NCBI GenBank assembly: GCA_900542565.1
Contig: UQOC01000013.1
Location: 1 to 47,537 of the forward strand
Length of the DNA stretch: 47,537 nucleotides
Source of the DNA: an uncultured Eubacteriales bacterium
Lineage (GTDB): Bacteria; Bacillota; Clostridia; Peptostreptococcales; Anaerovoracaceae
Reading direction: 5' to 3'
Part shown: one piece after another, positions 32,513-40,862 of the stretch
How the letters are laid out: every line of letters starts with the position of its first letter
Position numbering within the stretch: the stretch's first letter is position 1
Made by a program: the position numbers and the translations under genes
The notes under the pieces: model-generated
Database searches by the model: none
Told to the model about the DNA's origin: nothing
The model's input: the letters and a program-made list of their open reading frames with translations, nothing else

Positions 32513-33094
32513 ATGGAAAAGAAATCTGCTGCTGCAGACGAAAAGTACCTGCGTGAGGCACTTGTAAGGTGCGGAAAAGCTTTGGTCGAGAAAGGCCTGG
32601 TACAGGGAACATGGGGTAATATTTCCGTTCGCCTTGATGAAAAATATATGCTCACCACACCGTCAGGACTCGATTATATGAGACTGACACCAGACGATAT
32701 GGTCAAAGTGGACATAGATACCCTTAAATATGAAGGTGATAAAAAACCCACCTCTGAAAAAGGCCTCCATGGGGCGATATACAAGAACAGGGAAGATATA
32801 GGAGCGGTGATCCATACTCACTCTAAGTATTGCAGCGTGTTTGCCGCCGCAGGCAGGGACATGCCTGTGACAGAAGAGTACAGACATGTGTTTGGCGATG
32901 TCATAAAGCTGGCCTCTTATGCCCTGCCGGGAACCAAGGCATTGATGAAGCATACGGCATCTGCCGTAGGAGACAGATACGGGGCGATAATGTCAAACCA
33001 CGGCATGATAACCTGTGGAAAGGATCTTGATACGGCCTTTGACAACTGTGTCAAACTGGAAGAAAACGGCAGAAAATATCTCCTTGAAAAATAA
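32513..33094 (+). CDS. Class II aldolase
   Basis: The 193-residue protein has the full zinc aldolase set: WGNISVRLDEKYMLTTPSG at the phosphate-binding loop, the catalytic Glu in TSEKGLH, zinc ligands in VIHTHSKYCSVFAA and the third His in MSNHGMITCGKDLD. This fold cleaves sugar phosphates such as fuculose- or ribulose-phosphate to a dihydroxyacetone phosphate and an aldehyde. With the kinase upstream it should act on a phosphorylated ketose or a related acid. It closes the operon before a strong terminator. GGGAGGTGGG gives a good ribosome binding site. Confidence 0.9.
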   Translation: MEKKSAAADEKYLREALVRCGKALVEKGLVQGTWGNISVRLDEKYMLTTPSGLDYMRLTPDDMVKVDIDTLKYEGDKKPTSEKGLHGAIYKNREDIGAVIHTHSKYCSVFAAAGRDMPVTEEYRHVFGDVIKLASYALPGTKALMKHTASAVGDRYGAIMSNHGMITCGKDLDTAFDNCVKLEENGRKYLLEK

Positions 33095-33106
33095 AAGGTT
33101 TAAAAG

Positions 33107-33143
33107 ATGGCTGTCTCATGAAGCATGAGGCAGCCATTTTTTC
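33107..33143 (+). terminator. Strong intrinsic terminator of the aminotransferase-aldolase operon
   Basis: A 14-bp stem (33107-33120 with 33124-33137) with one G-U pair and a 3-base loop, followed by six T. It separates the operon from the convergent serine dehydratase gene. Confidence 0.9.
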
Positions 33144-33193
33144 GGATCCCATATAATTTAAGTGCTATCCCGGATGACCTTGCAGGTCCGCCA

Positions 33194-34405
33194 TCATTCC
33201 TGACAATGGTAATGCTTGGCAAGACCGCCTTCCCCGGTTTCCCTGTATTTACTGAACAGATCGCAGCCTGTCTCGTACATTGTCCTGACAACAAGATCAA
33301 AGGAAATCTTGCGGGTATGGGTAAGAAAATTTGCCAGGCTCAGAGCATTGATTGCACGCATGGCAGCCACGGCATTCCTTTCTATGCAGGGGATCTGGAC
33401 AAGACCGTTTATGGGGTCGCAGGTCAGCCCAAGATGATGTTCCATGGCAACTTCGGCAGCATATTCTATCTGATCCATATCCATATGATACAGCTCGGCC
33501 AATGCTGCTGCGGCCATGGAGCATGCGCTTCCGACTTCTGCCTGGCAGCCGCATTGGGCGCCGGAAATGGAGGCGTTGGTCTTTATAAGGTTTCCTATGA
33601 TGCCTGCCGTTGCCAGAGCATGGAGTACATCCATATCTGAAAATCCCTGCTGTTCCTGTTTGAACAACAGTACGGCAGGAAGGACTCCTGAAGCACCGCA
33701 GGTAGGGGCAGTGACCACTACTCCGCCTCCGGCGTTTTCTTCGCTGACGGCGTAAGCATAGGCGCATACCTTGCGGTTTTCGCGGGTTTCAGGGCTTTCA
33801 TCCATGTGGCGCTGACTGATAAGGTACTTGGCTTTGCGCTGGACTTCCAGGCCGCCCTGAAGAACCCCGTCTGTATTAAGTCCTTTATATATGGAAGCCT
33901 TCATTTGGTTCCATACCTGGCTGAGATAATCCCAGATTTGGGAGCCTTCGCTTTGCTCTACATACTGCCAAAGAAAGATCCCTTCTTGCCGGCAGTATTC
34001 TTTTATCTCGCTGAAAGTGGAATGAGGGTATATTTTGGCCGGAGCCTGACAGGTTTCTCCTTCTATTTGGATCTTTCCTCCGCCTACACTGAATACCCGC
34101 CATGAACCGACGAGAACGGAGCCTTTGTACGCCTTCAGTTCCATGGTGTTTGGATGAGGCAGCTTTTCCTCCGGAATGGTATTGTCAAAGATGATTTCGG
34201 CGGGCAGGGGAGAAAAGGCATCCCTTATGGCCTGATCTGTAAGATGTCCTTTTCCGGTCTTTGACAGGGAGCCAAACAGTACAGCTGTGAACCTGTCCGC
34301 ATCAGCATATTTATTTTTAAATCTTGCCGCTGCAAGCCCCGGCCCCATGGTATGGGAACTGGAAGGCCCGCGGCCTATGCGGTATAATTCTCTCAATGAT
34401 TCCAT
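33194..34405 (-). CDS. sdaA: L-serine dehydratase, iron-sulfur type, single chain
   Basis: The enzyme deaminates L-serine to pyruvate using a 4Fe-4S cluster. The 403-residue protein fuses the beta part (SHTMGPGLAAARF, LFGSLSKTGKGHLTD, PHPNTM) and the alpha part (GGGVVVTAPTCGASGVLPAVLL, GAQCGCQAEVGSACSMAAAAL, LTCDPINGLVQIPCIERN). The cluster Cys are visible in these motifs. Some Firmicutes encode alpha and beta as two genes. GGAGGAAACC precedes the ATG at 34405. The small gap to the infC promoter means this is a single-gene unit. Confidence 0.94.
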   Translation of the reverse strand: MESLRELYRIGRGPSSSHTMGPGLAAARFKNKYADADRFTAVLFGSLSKTGKGHLTDQAIRDAFSPLPAEIIFDNTIPEEKLPHPNTMELKAYKGSVLVGSWRVFSVGGGKIQIEGETCQAPAKIYPHSTFSEIKEYCRQEGIFLWQYVEQSEGSQIWDYLSQVWNQMKASIYKGLNTDGVLQGGLEVQRKAKYLISQRHMDESPETRENRKVCAYAYAVSEENAGGGVVVTAPTCGASGVLPAVLLFKQEQQGFSDMDVLHALATAGIIGNLIKTNASISGAQCGCQAEVGSACSMAAAALAELYHMDMDQIEYAAEVAMEHHLGLTCDPINGLVQIPCIERNAVAAMRAINALSLANFLTHTRKISFDLVVRTMYETGCDLFSKYRETGEGGLAKHYHCQE

Positions 34406-34554
34406 AGGTTTCCTCCGATGATCAAAAGTGCTTTAATTATCCCACAGAAAGAAGATAATTTCAAGAAATTTATCGGTATCTGGCAAGATGCGCCGGCTGC
34501 CGCAGAAAAGACATTAAAGGGGCGGATGATATGCTGGTTTTGCAAATTTACTCC

Positions 34555-34712
34555 TTGACAGCCGGTGCAGGTCATGGTATAGTGATTGAGTATGAAGTAG
34601 AAGTTATCCGCTTCTCACCTGTACGGCCGGAGCGCCGCTCGCAGGTAAATAACAGGAAAGCGCGCTATATTTGCGTTTGGACAGGCGGATACTTCATGTA
34701 TCCGCCTTTTTT
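34555..34712 (+). promoter_or_regulatory. Promoter and leader attenuator of infC-rpmI-rplT
   Basis: TTGACA (34555-34560), 17 bp, TATAGT (34578-34583). The 130-base leader ends in a hairpin GGCGGATAC (34684-34692) with GTATCCGCC (34698-34706) followed by six T. It matches the leader terminator found before infC operons of low-GC Firmicutes, where L20 controls read-through. Confidence 0.8.
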
Positions 34713-34739
34713 CGGCGAAATTTTGGGAGGTGCAATACC

Positions 34740-35255
34740 ATTAGCAAGGAAAATCTCATCAACGAAGAAATTCGTGATAAGGAAGTAAGACTTATCGACA
34801 CAGACGGCACGATGCTGGGCGTGATGCCGATCGAGAAAGCGATGGAGCTTGCCAACGAGAAAAAGCTGGATCTGGTGAACATTTCACCGAACGCCAAGCC
34901 TGCAGTATGCAAGATCCTCGACTACGGCAAGTACCGTTATGAGCTTCAGAAGAAAGAAAAAGAAGCCAAGAAAAAGCAAAAGACCACCCAGGTAAAGGAA
35001 ATAAGACTTTCCACATTCATCGAAGCCCACGATATCCAGGTAAAAGCCAAGACAGCGGCCAAATTCCTTGCCGACGGAGACAAGGTGAAAGTAGGTCTGC
35101 GTTTCAGAGGCAGAGAGCGTGATTATGTGTCAAAGGGAATGGATGTAATGAACGCCTTTGCAGAGGCCGTATCTGATGTGGGCATCATAGAAAAGAAGCC
35201 GGTGTTTGAAGGCCGCAATCTGACCATGTTCCTGGGCCCTAAGCCGGAAAAATGA
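34740..35255 (+). CDS. infC: Translation initiation factor IF-3
   Basis: IF-3 keeps ribosomal subunits apart and checks the start codon. The product matches the family: LINEEIRDKEVRLIDTDG, VNISPNAKPAVCKILDYGKYRYE, KEIRLSTFIEAHD and the C-domain GLRFRGRERDYVSKG. The start is the rare ATT at 34740 (Ile-Ser-Lys-Glu-Asn-Leu), placed after GGGAGGTG; an in-frame ATG at 34671 lies in the leader terminator and is rejected. The AUU start lets IF-3 repress its own synthesis, as in E. coli. The operon continues to rpmI and rplT. Confidence 0.93.
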   Translation: MSKENLINEEIRDKEVRLIDTDGTMLGVMPIEKAMELANEKKLDLVNISPNAKPAVCKILDYGKYRYELQKKEKEAKKKQKTTQVKEIRLSTFIEAHDIQVKAKTAAKFLADGDKVKVGLRFRGRERDYVSKGMDVMNAFAEAVSDVGIIEKKPVFEGRNLTMFLGPKPEK

Positions 35256-35369
35256 CCTGCGGTCGCCGATAAAAACGAGTATCGACGCGGCGGAGCAGTC
35301 TGCTGCGGAGTAAGTGCGGCCAAAATCAGCCGCCATAAATCAAAACAGACATAGGAGGAGAAGATCATC

Positions 35370-35570
35370 ATGGCAAAGAATAAGATGAAATCCCATAGAG
35401 GGGCATGTAAGAGAATGAAACTTACCGGAAGCGGTAAAGTTAAGAGAAATAAGGCATACAAGAGCCATATTCTTACTAAAAAAGCGGCCAAGAGAAAAAG
35501 AGGCCTGAGAAAAGCTACCACTTTAACAAGCGCAGATCTGAAGAGAATGCTCAGATCCATGGCGAAATAA
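35370..35570 (+). CDS. rpmI: Ribosomal protein bL35
   Basis: The 66-residue basic protein has the bL35 pattern [17 protein letters not shown], then the [23 protein letters not shown] run. It is a structural protein of the 50S subunit. GGAGGAGAAGATC precedes the ATG. The 114-base gap after infC is unusually long and may hold a control element, but I do not see a clear hairpin. Confidence 0.97.
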   Translation: MAKNKMKSHRGACKRMKLTGSGKVKRNKAYKSHILTKKAAKRKRGLRKATTLTSADLKRMLRSMAK

Positions 35571-35594
35571 TCGGAGTAACAGGAGGTAAGATAA

Positions 35595-35954
35595 ATGGCA
35601 AGAGTAAAGAAAGGCGTAAACGCCCATAAGAGACATAAGAAAATATTAAAACAGGCTAAAGGATTCTACGGAGCAAAGAGCAAAGTTTTCAGAGCTGCCA
35701 ACCCGGCAGTTATGAGAGCTCTCAGATCAGCTTATGTAGGCAGAAAGCTCAAAAAGAGACAGTACAGACAGATGTGGATAGCCCGTATCAACGCCGCAGC
35801 CAGGATGAACGGCCTCAGCTACAGCAGACTGATGGACGGCCTCAAAAAGTCAGGCATCCAGATCAACAGAAAGATGCTTTCTGAAATGGCTATTTACGAT
35901 GAAGCAGGATTTGCCGCTCTGTGCGAGACTGCAAAGAAAGCTGCAGCTAAATAA
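35595..35954 (+). CDS. rplT: Ribosomal protein bL20
   Basis: The 119-residue protein shows the bL20 features [39 protein letters not shown] and [21 protein letters not shown]. It is needed early in 50S assembly and probably represses its operon by binding the leader. AGGAGG precedes the ATG 24 bases after rpmI. A shared terminator follows. Confidence 0.97.
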   Translation: MARVKKGVNAHKRHKKILKQAKGFYGAKSKVFRAANPAVMRALRSAYVGRKLKKRQYRQMWIARINAAARMNGLSYSRLMDGLKKSGIQINRKMLSEMAIYDEAGFAALCETAKKAAAK

Positions 35955-35974
35955 ATATAGCTTGAAATACTGCA

Positions 35975-36001
35975 AAACCCGGAGCCATGGACTCCGGGTT
36001 T
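35975..36001. terminator. Bidirectional terminator between rplT and mscL
   Basis: AAACCCGGAG (35975-35984) pairs with CTCCGGGTTT (35992-36001) with A/T runs outside, so it can end both convergent genes. Confidence 0.85.
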
Positions 36002-36003
36002 AT

Positions 36004-36399
36004 CTATTTCTGTTCTTTCAGCAGATCTCTGATCTCAGCAAGGAGCAGCTCTTCCTTTGAAGGCGCAGGCTCTGAAGGCGGCTGATCGGCAGTTTCTTCT
36101 TTTTTTCTGGTAAAACGGTTGAAAAGTTTCATCATGACAAATATGACCAGCGCAGTTAACAGGAAAGTGATGACGGACTGGATAAAATTCCCGACCATTA
36201 TCTGTGCGCTGCCAAATCCGATGATGACCGCAGAAAAGTCTATACCTCCTATGATGATTCCGATCACCGGCGTAATGACATCATTTACAAGAGAATTGAC
36301 TATGGAAGTAAAAGCACCTCCTATTATGATGCCTACTGCCATGGTCATCACATTTCCTCTTGAAATAAATTCTTTAAACTCTGCTATAAATTTTTTCAT
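36004..36399 (-). CDS. mscL: Large-conductance mechanosensitive channel MscL
   Basis: MscL opens a wide pore under membrane tension to release solutes during osmotic downshock. The 131-residue protein starts MKKFIAEFKEFISRGNVMTMAVGIIIGGAFTSIVNSLVNDV in family order, with two membrane helices and a C-terminal bundle KEELLLAEIRDLLKEQ. No ribosome binding site is close to the ATG; an AAAGGAG lies about 35 bases upstream with a GCCG/CGGC hairpin between. That spacing could be folded short, or the RBS is weak. Confidence 0.93.
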   Translation of the reverse strand: MKKFIAEFKEFISRGNVMTMAVGIIIGGAFTSIVNSLVNDVITPVIGIIIGGIDFSAVIIGFGSAQIMVGNFIQSVITFLLTALVIFVMMKLFNRFTRKKEETADQPPSEPAPSKEELLLAEIRDLLKEQK

Positions 36400-36651
36400 A
36401 TGGATCGATCATATTGCCGCATGAAACGGCACAACTCCTTTTTTTTTATTTTATTTTACTATATAACCGCATATTGAGCAAACCCGTAAACCAGGATATT
36501 TCAACCTTTTTTCACCATGGCACCGGGGAGGGAGCAAAACCTGTTCCGCATTGCGGACCGGTACTGCTGTATCGCAGAACACCGGATATTGACGATTTTA
36601 AGCCTCAGAATTATCATATAGCCGAAAAAAGAAAAAAAGGAGGGAAACCCA

Positions 36652-37818
36652 ATGTTAAAGATAAAGACAGGAACAAGTGTTAACCCAGATCCCAGGACAG
36701 CCGGAAAGGAAGCTGCCACTCAGGTAAAAGACAACTTGCAGGATATGAAGATGGCATTCGTATACAGCGGTGTCCAATACGACCAGAAAGCGTTTCTTGC
36801 CGGAATAGCAGAGGAGCTGCCGGGAGTCCCTCTGATCGGTAATACTTCATTTACGGGAGTGATGACTCAGGACGGATTCATTTCCGGAGAAAAAGGATTC
36901 GCAGGGATAATGGCTCTGTCTGACCCGGACATGACGGTGGGAGTCTACGGGATGGCCAAAGAAGGTACGGCCAGGGAGACAGGCCATAAGGCAGCTTTGA
37001 AGGCAATGGAAGCAGCAGGCAAGGACTGTGCTCCCGACTTTTTCTACATGTCAGCTCCTTCAGGAGAAGAGGAATATTACCTGAAAGGCATAACGGAAGT
37101 GATCGGACGGGTGCCTATGTTCGGAGGCAGCGCAGCAGATAATACGATCTCAGGAGAATGGCTCATATATACGGATAAGATCGTAGAACCTGAAGGTGTT
37201 TCTGTGGCTTTCTTCTATACTGACAAAGCTTTTGCCAACAAGTTCACCGGAGCCTATCATGAGACAGCCAATGCGGGAATCATAACCAGGGTGGACGGTG
37301 ACAGGACTCTTGTGGAGATCAACGGCATGAAAGCTATCGACCAGTACCGGCAGTGGACAGGTGCATCAGCAGAAGATGTGGCCGGCGGAAACCTGCTGTC
37401 ATATGCCATCTGCAAGCCGCTGGGAGTAAAAGACAGGCTGGGGGATCTGGTGGCCATAAGACATCCGATGAACGGCAATGATGACGGATCGATGGCTATC
37501 GGAAACAATCTGGCGGTCAATACGGCTGTCATCCAAATGGAAGCTTCTGTAGACGAGCTCATCGGCGCCGTCGGCGAAACCCTTGAGGAACTGAAAAAGA
37601 AGATATCAGGGCCTATAGCGGGGGTACATCTGGTACACTGTGGCGGCAGACGGGCCGGTATAGGCGACAGGATAGATGAAGTCGTCGGACAGATAAAGAA
37701 AGCCATCGGAGACATCCCTTTCATAACGGAATTTACATTCGGCGAGTATGGATATGAAGATGACGGAAATAACACATGCGGAGGGCTCATGCTTTCCTTT
37801 ACAGCCTTTGGAGCTTAG
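36652..37818 (+). CDS. FIST-domain sensor protein without an output domain
   Basis: The 388-residue protein is a FIST N domain (about residues 30-220) followed by FIST C (about 220-380), a small-molecule sensor module predicted to bind amino acids. Visible features are VPLIGNTSFTGVMT, MFGGSAADNTISG and the C-part KDRLGDLVAIRHPM. No kinase, cyclase or methyl-accepting domain is attached, so it must act through a partner. AAAGGAGGG precedes the ATG. The aldehyde dehydrogenase gene follows 92 bases later, possibly in one unit. Confidence 0.82.
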   Translation: MLKIKTGTSVNPDPRTAGKEAATQVKDNLQDMKMAFVYSGVQYDQKAFLAGIAEELPGVPLIGNTSFTGVMTQDGFISGEKGFAGIMALSDPDMTVGVYGMAKEGTARETGHKAALKAMEAAGKDCAPDFFYMSAPSGEEEYYLKGITEVIGRVPMFGGSAADNTISGEWLIYTDKIVEPEGVSVAFFYTDKAFANKFTGAYHETANAGIITRVDGDRTLVEINGMKAIDQYRQWTGASAEDVAGGNLLSYAICKPLGVKDRLGDLVAIRHPMNGNDDGSMAIGNNLAVNTAVIQMEASVDELIGAVGETLEELKKKISGPIAGVHLVHCGGRRAGIGDRIDEVVGQIKKAIGDIPFITEFTFGEYGYEDDGNNTCGGLMLSFTAFGA

Positions 37819-37910
37819 CCTCACAATGCAGGCAAAAAACAGCAGAGGCGTCATGAGCGCAGCAGAAAAGAACCGACAGCTTGTATGATAATATGAAAGG
37901 AGAATGTACC

Positions 37911-39344
37911 ATGAAAATGATGATTGACGGCAAAAAAGCTGACAGTGTCAGCGGAGAAACTTTTGATATAATAAATCCTGCTACAGGAAAAGTAATAGAC
38001 AGCGTTCCTAAGGCTACGGCAGAAGATATCCGGATGGCGGTGACGGCTGCCGTAAGGGGCCAGAAGAAATGGGCCAGAGTACCTGTTTCCCAGAGAGCAG
38101 ATATACTGTACAAATTTATAGATATAGTAGAAGAAAATAAAGAATCCCTTGCTCAGACACTTTGCGCTGAAAACGGCAAACCCATAAGCGAAGCAAGGGG
38201 TGAGATAGCCAACATCAGGATAGCTTTTTCCGGTTTCATCGAACACGCCAAACATTATTACGGAACTATAATACCTCCGGGAACAGAAGCCGGACAGGAA
38301 AAGCATATGCAGCTTGTGACCAGAGAGCCCATCGGAGTGGTGGCATGTATCATCCCGTTCAACTTCCCGTGTGATCTCTTTGACCAGAAAGTAGCTCCGG
38401 CTCTGATGATGGGCAATGCCGCCATCGTACTGCCGTCTTCAGACAATCCGCTGACACTGATGACTCTGACAGAAATGCTTACAGATGCTGGCGTTCCTGA
38501 TGGAGTCATACAGTGCCTGACGGCTCCGGGAGCCGTAAAGGATGCAGCGGTTTTGGATCCAAGAGTACATCTTGTCACGCTTACCGGAAGCACTCAGGTT
38601 GGCATTGAAACGGCCAGGCTGGCTGCGGAAAACCTGACTCACACAGCCCTCGAACTGGGAGGAAATGACGCTTTCATCCTGCTTGATGACGGTGATGTGG
38701 ATCTGGCAGTGGAAGAAATGGTTTGGGGACGTATGTATAATACGGGACAGGTATGCTGCGCCAGCAAGAGGTTCCTGGTACATAATTCCATCAAGGATGA
38801 ATTTACCCGTAAAGTGGTGGAAAGGATCAAACAGCTCAGGGTCGGGGATCCCAGTGAGGAGGACACTCAGATAGGCTGTCTGATAAGTGAAAAAGCTGCC
38901 ATCAAGGTAGAAAAGGAAGTGGAGCGTACTGTGGAGCAGGGCGGCCGCATAATCCTGGGAGGAAAGAGGAATGGTGCATTTTATGAACCTACTGTCATAG
39001 CCGATGTTCCAAAAACTGCCGATGTAGCTAAAGATATGGAGATATTCGGACCTGTAGTGCCAGTCATAGGATTTGATACAGATGATGAGGCTATCGAGAT
39101 AGCAAACAATTCTGTATTCGGTCTGTCAAGCTGTGTATTTTCAAGGAATCAGAAGAGAGCCTTCAGAGTGGCCTCTGCCATGGAGGCCGGAGGGGCCGTT
39201 ATCAACGGAGCCAGTTTTTTCAGAGCTTTTGAAATGCCGTTTGGCGGCTGGAAGCACAGCGGCATAGGTACAGAAGGTGTAATGTCCACTTTTGATGAGA
39301 TGACAAGAGTCAAAAATATAGTGCTTAAAAATATCATAGACTGA
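37911..39344 (+). CDS. NAD(P)-dependent aldehyde dehydrogenase
   Basis: The 477-residue enzyme has the ALDH motifs FDIINPATGKVIDSVP, GVVACIIPFNFP, the catalytic Glu in LELGGND (about residue 248) and the catalytic Cys in GQVCCASKRFLV (about residue 281), with EIFGPVVPV near the end. Substrate cannot be told from sequence; succinate-semialdehyde and aliphatic types look alike here. The ATG at 37911 follows AAAGGAG; the ORF extends 10 codons further upstream without a site. A convergent IclR gene lies behind a shared terminator. Confidence 0.9.
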   Translation: MKMMIDGKKADSVSGETFDIINPATGKVIDSVPKATAEDIRMAVTAAVRGQKKWARVPVSQRADILYKFIDIVEENKESLAQTLCAENGKPISEARGEIANIRIAFSGFIEHAKHYYGTIIPPGTEAGQEKHMQLVTREPIGVVACIIPFNFPCDLFDQKVAPALMMGNAAIVLPSSDNPLTLMTLTEMLTDAGVPDGVIQCLTAPGAVKDAAVLDPRVHLVTLTGSTQVGIETARLAAENLTHTALELGGNDAFILLDDGDVDLAVEEMVWGRMYNTGQVCCASKRFLVHNSIKDEFTRKVVERIKQLRVGDPSEEDTQIGCLISEKAAIKVEKEVERTVEQGGRIILGGKRNGAFYEPTVIADVPKTADVAKDMEIFGPVVPVIGFDTDDEAIEIANNSVFGLSSCVFSRNQKRAFRVASAMEAGGAVINGASFFRAFEMPFGGWKHSGIGTEGVMSTFDEMTRVKNIVLKNIID

Positions 39345-39354
39345 TCGTACAGAC

Positions 39355-39400
39355 AAAAAAGCTGCCGGACATTGCTTGCTGATGATCCGGCAGCTTTTTT
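39355..39400. terminator. Bidirectional terminator between aldehyde dehydrogenase and IclR genes
   Basis: A perfect 15-bp stem, 39355-39369 with 39386-39400, made of six A, GCTGCCGGA and the complement ending in six T. Confidence 0.92.
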
Positions 39401-39405
39401 TCATT

Positions 39406-40173
39406 TCATTCTATGTAGCCCATGGCCTTTGATATTTCAGATGCGGTTTTCATAACATATTCGGATATCTCTTCAATCCTGTCATCGGTGATGACATGTT
39501 TATCGCCGCTGGCGCTGACGGCTGCGATTATATCACCTCTGTAGTCATAGACGGGAGCGCCTATACATCTGTGGTTTTTTTCAAATTCTCCGTCGTCCAT
39601 GGCCCAGCCGTTCCTGCGGACTTTCGCAAGTTCGCGGTGGAGAGCATCCAGGCCGGAAATGGTCTTTGGCGTGAACTTTATGAAACTGCAGTCTTTCATT
39701 ATATCGTTCACTTGTTCCCGTGAAAAATTGGAAAGCAGGCACTTGCCGAGAGAAGAACAATAAGCGTTCACTTTCTGGCCGATGTTGACAAAAAGACGGG
39801 CAGGGGACACAGTGTCTATCCGTTCAACATAAAGGACCTTGTCTCCGTCAAGTATTCCCAAATATGATGTCAGCCCAAGGTGAGAAGCCATTTCTGACAC
39901 ATAAGGCCTTGCCTCGGTCTGGAGTTCCAGGCCGGTTATGAAGCAGCTTGCAACTTCGATACATTTAAGTCCGATCTTATATTTTCCAGCCTCTGTCTTC
40001 ATCAGGTATCCGCGCTCTATCATGGTGGATACTATCCTGAAAGCAGTGCTCTTGTGAAGCCCGGTCCGTTCGGCGATCTCGGTGATACCGAGGCCGTTTT
40101 GCTCAACTGCTACTGCCTCCATTATGTCAAACGCTCTTTCGATGGACTGTACGCTATTTCTGTCTTCTGTCAT
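39406..40173 (-). CDS. IclR-family transcription regulator
   Basis: The 255-residue protein has an N-terminal winged HTH (SVQSIERAFDIMEAV, GITEIAERTGLHKSTAFRI) and the IclR effector domain (CIEVASCFITGLELQTEARP, GKCLLSNFSREQV, SASGDKHVI). Such regulators often control nearby aromatic or sugar acid catabolism; here the nearest enzyme is the aldehyde dehydrogenase across the terminator, which is only a guess as target. GGAGGTATGAC precedes the ATG. maf lies 18 bases upstream on the same strand and is probably co-transcribed. Confidence 0.9.
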   Translation of the reverse strand: MTEDRNSVQSIERAFDIMEAVAVEQNGLGITEIAERTGLHKSTAFRIVSTMIERGYLMKTEAGKYKIGLKCIEVASCFITGLELQTEARPYVSEMASHLGLTSYLGILDGDKVLYVERIDTVSPARLFVNIGQKVNAYCSSLGKCLLSNFSREQVNDIMKDCSFIKFTPKTISGLDALHRELAKVRRNGWAMDDGEFEKNHRCIGAPVYDYRGDIIAAVSASGDKHVITDDRIEEISEYVMKTASEISKAMGYIE

Positions 40174-40191
40174 GTCATACCTCCGGTCAGC

Positions 40192-40770
40192 CTAAAAATA
40201 GTCAAGTTCAGTCATTATCCTGTCCCATGGGAAACCGACGACGGTGTTAAAATCTCCTTCGATTTTTTCGGTAAAGCGGGAAAAATATCCCTGGACAGCA
40301 TATCCGCCTGCTTTATCGTAGGCTTCGTCGGTCAGCAGATAGGCGCGCAGCTCTTCATCACTGTAATCTGTAAACCATACCTTTGTGACTTCTGTAAATA
40401 CTCTGGCATTCATGGCCCCGGATTCTACCAGAGCGACACCTGTGGCAACATAGTGCCAGGTACCCCTTAAGGCTGAGAGCATACGGAAGCCATCGTCAAA
40501 ATCTTTTGGTTTTCCCATGATCTCATCTTTATATACTACCGTATCTGCGGCAATGATGATGCTTCCGTCTGTTATGCGGCTGTCACCGCTGCTTTCTACC
40601 GCTTTTGCTTTCTTTAGGGCAAGGAACATCACGGTTTCTTTCATTCCGCCTATGGCAGGCAGATTTTCATCTATTTCTGCCGGACATATTATCGGGTCAA
40701 GACCGTGTGCCCTCATCATTTCTATTCGCCGTGGAGAACCGGAAGCCAGGATGAATTTTCTGCTGGACAT
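40192..40770 (-). CDS. maf: Nucleoside triphosphate pyrophosphatase Maf
   Basis: Maf proteins hydrolyse dTTP/UTP and modified nucleotides. The 192-residue protein has the family opening FILASGSPRRIEMMR, IIIAADTVVYKDEIMGKPKD and DEAYDKAGGYAVQGYFSRF. CAGGAGGCG precedes the ATG. Pairing with an IclR gene is not usual for maf; the 18-base gap suggests one transcript. Confidence 0.93.
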   Translation of the reverse strand: MSSRKFILASGSPRRIEMMRAHGLDPIICPAEIDENLPAIGGMKETVMFLALKKAKAVESSGDSRITDGSIIIAADTVVYKDEIMGKPKDFDDGFRMLSALRGTWHYVATGVALVESGAMNARVFTEVTKVWFTDYSDEELRAYLLTDEAYDKAGGYAVQGYFSRFTEKIEGDFNTVVGFPWDRIMTELDYF

Positions 40771-40862
40771 GGTGTGCGCCTCCTGAGAAAGGGTTTGTTA
40801 TATTATCGCATAAAAATGAAAAAATGGAAATACTAAAATCATAAGTAAAAGTGAGGTCGCCA

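Noticed and set aside
33125..33640. Long plus-strand ORFs opposite the serine dehydratase and other genes
   Set aside because: They are shadows of real genes on the other strand with no ribosome binding site or family features.
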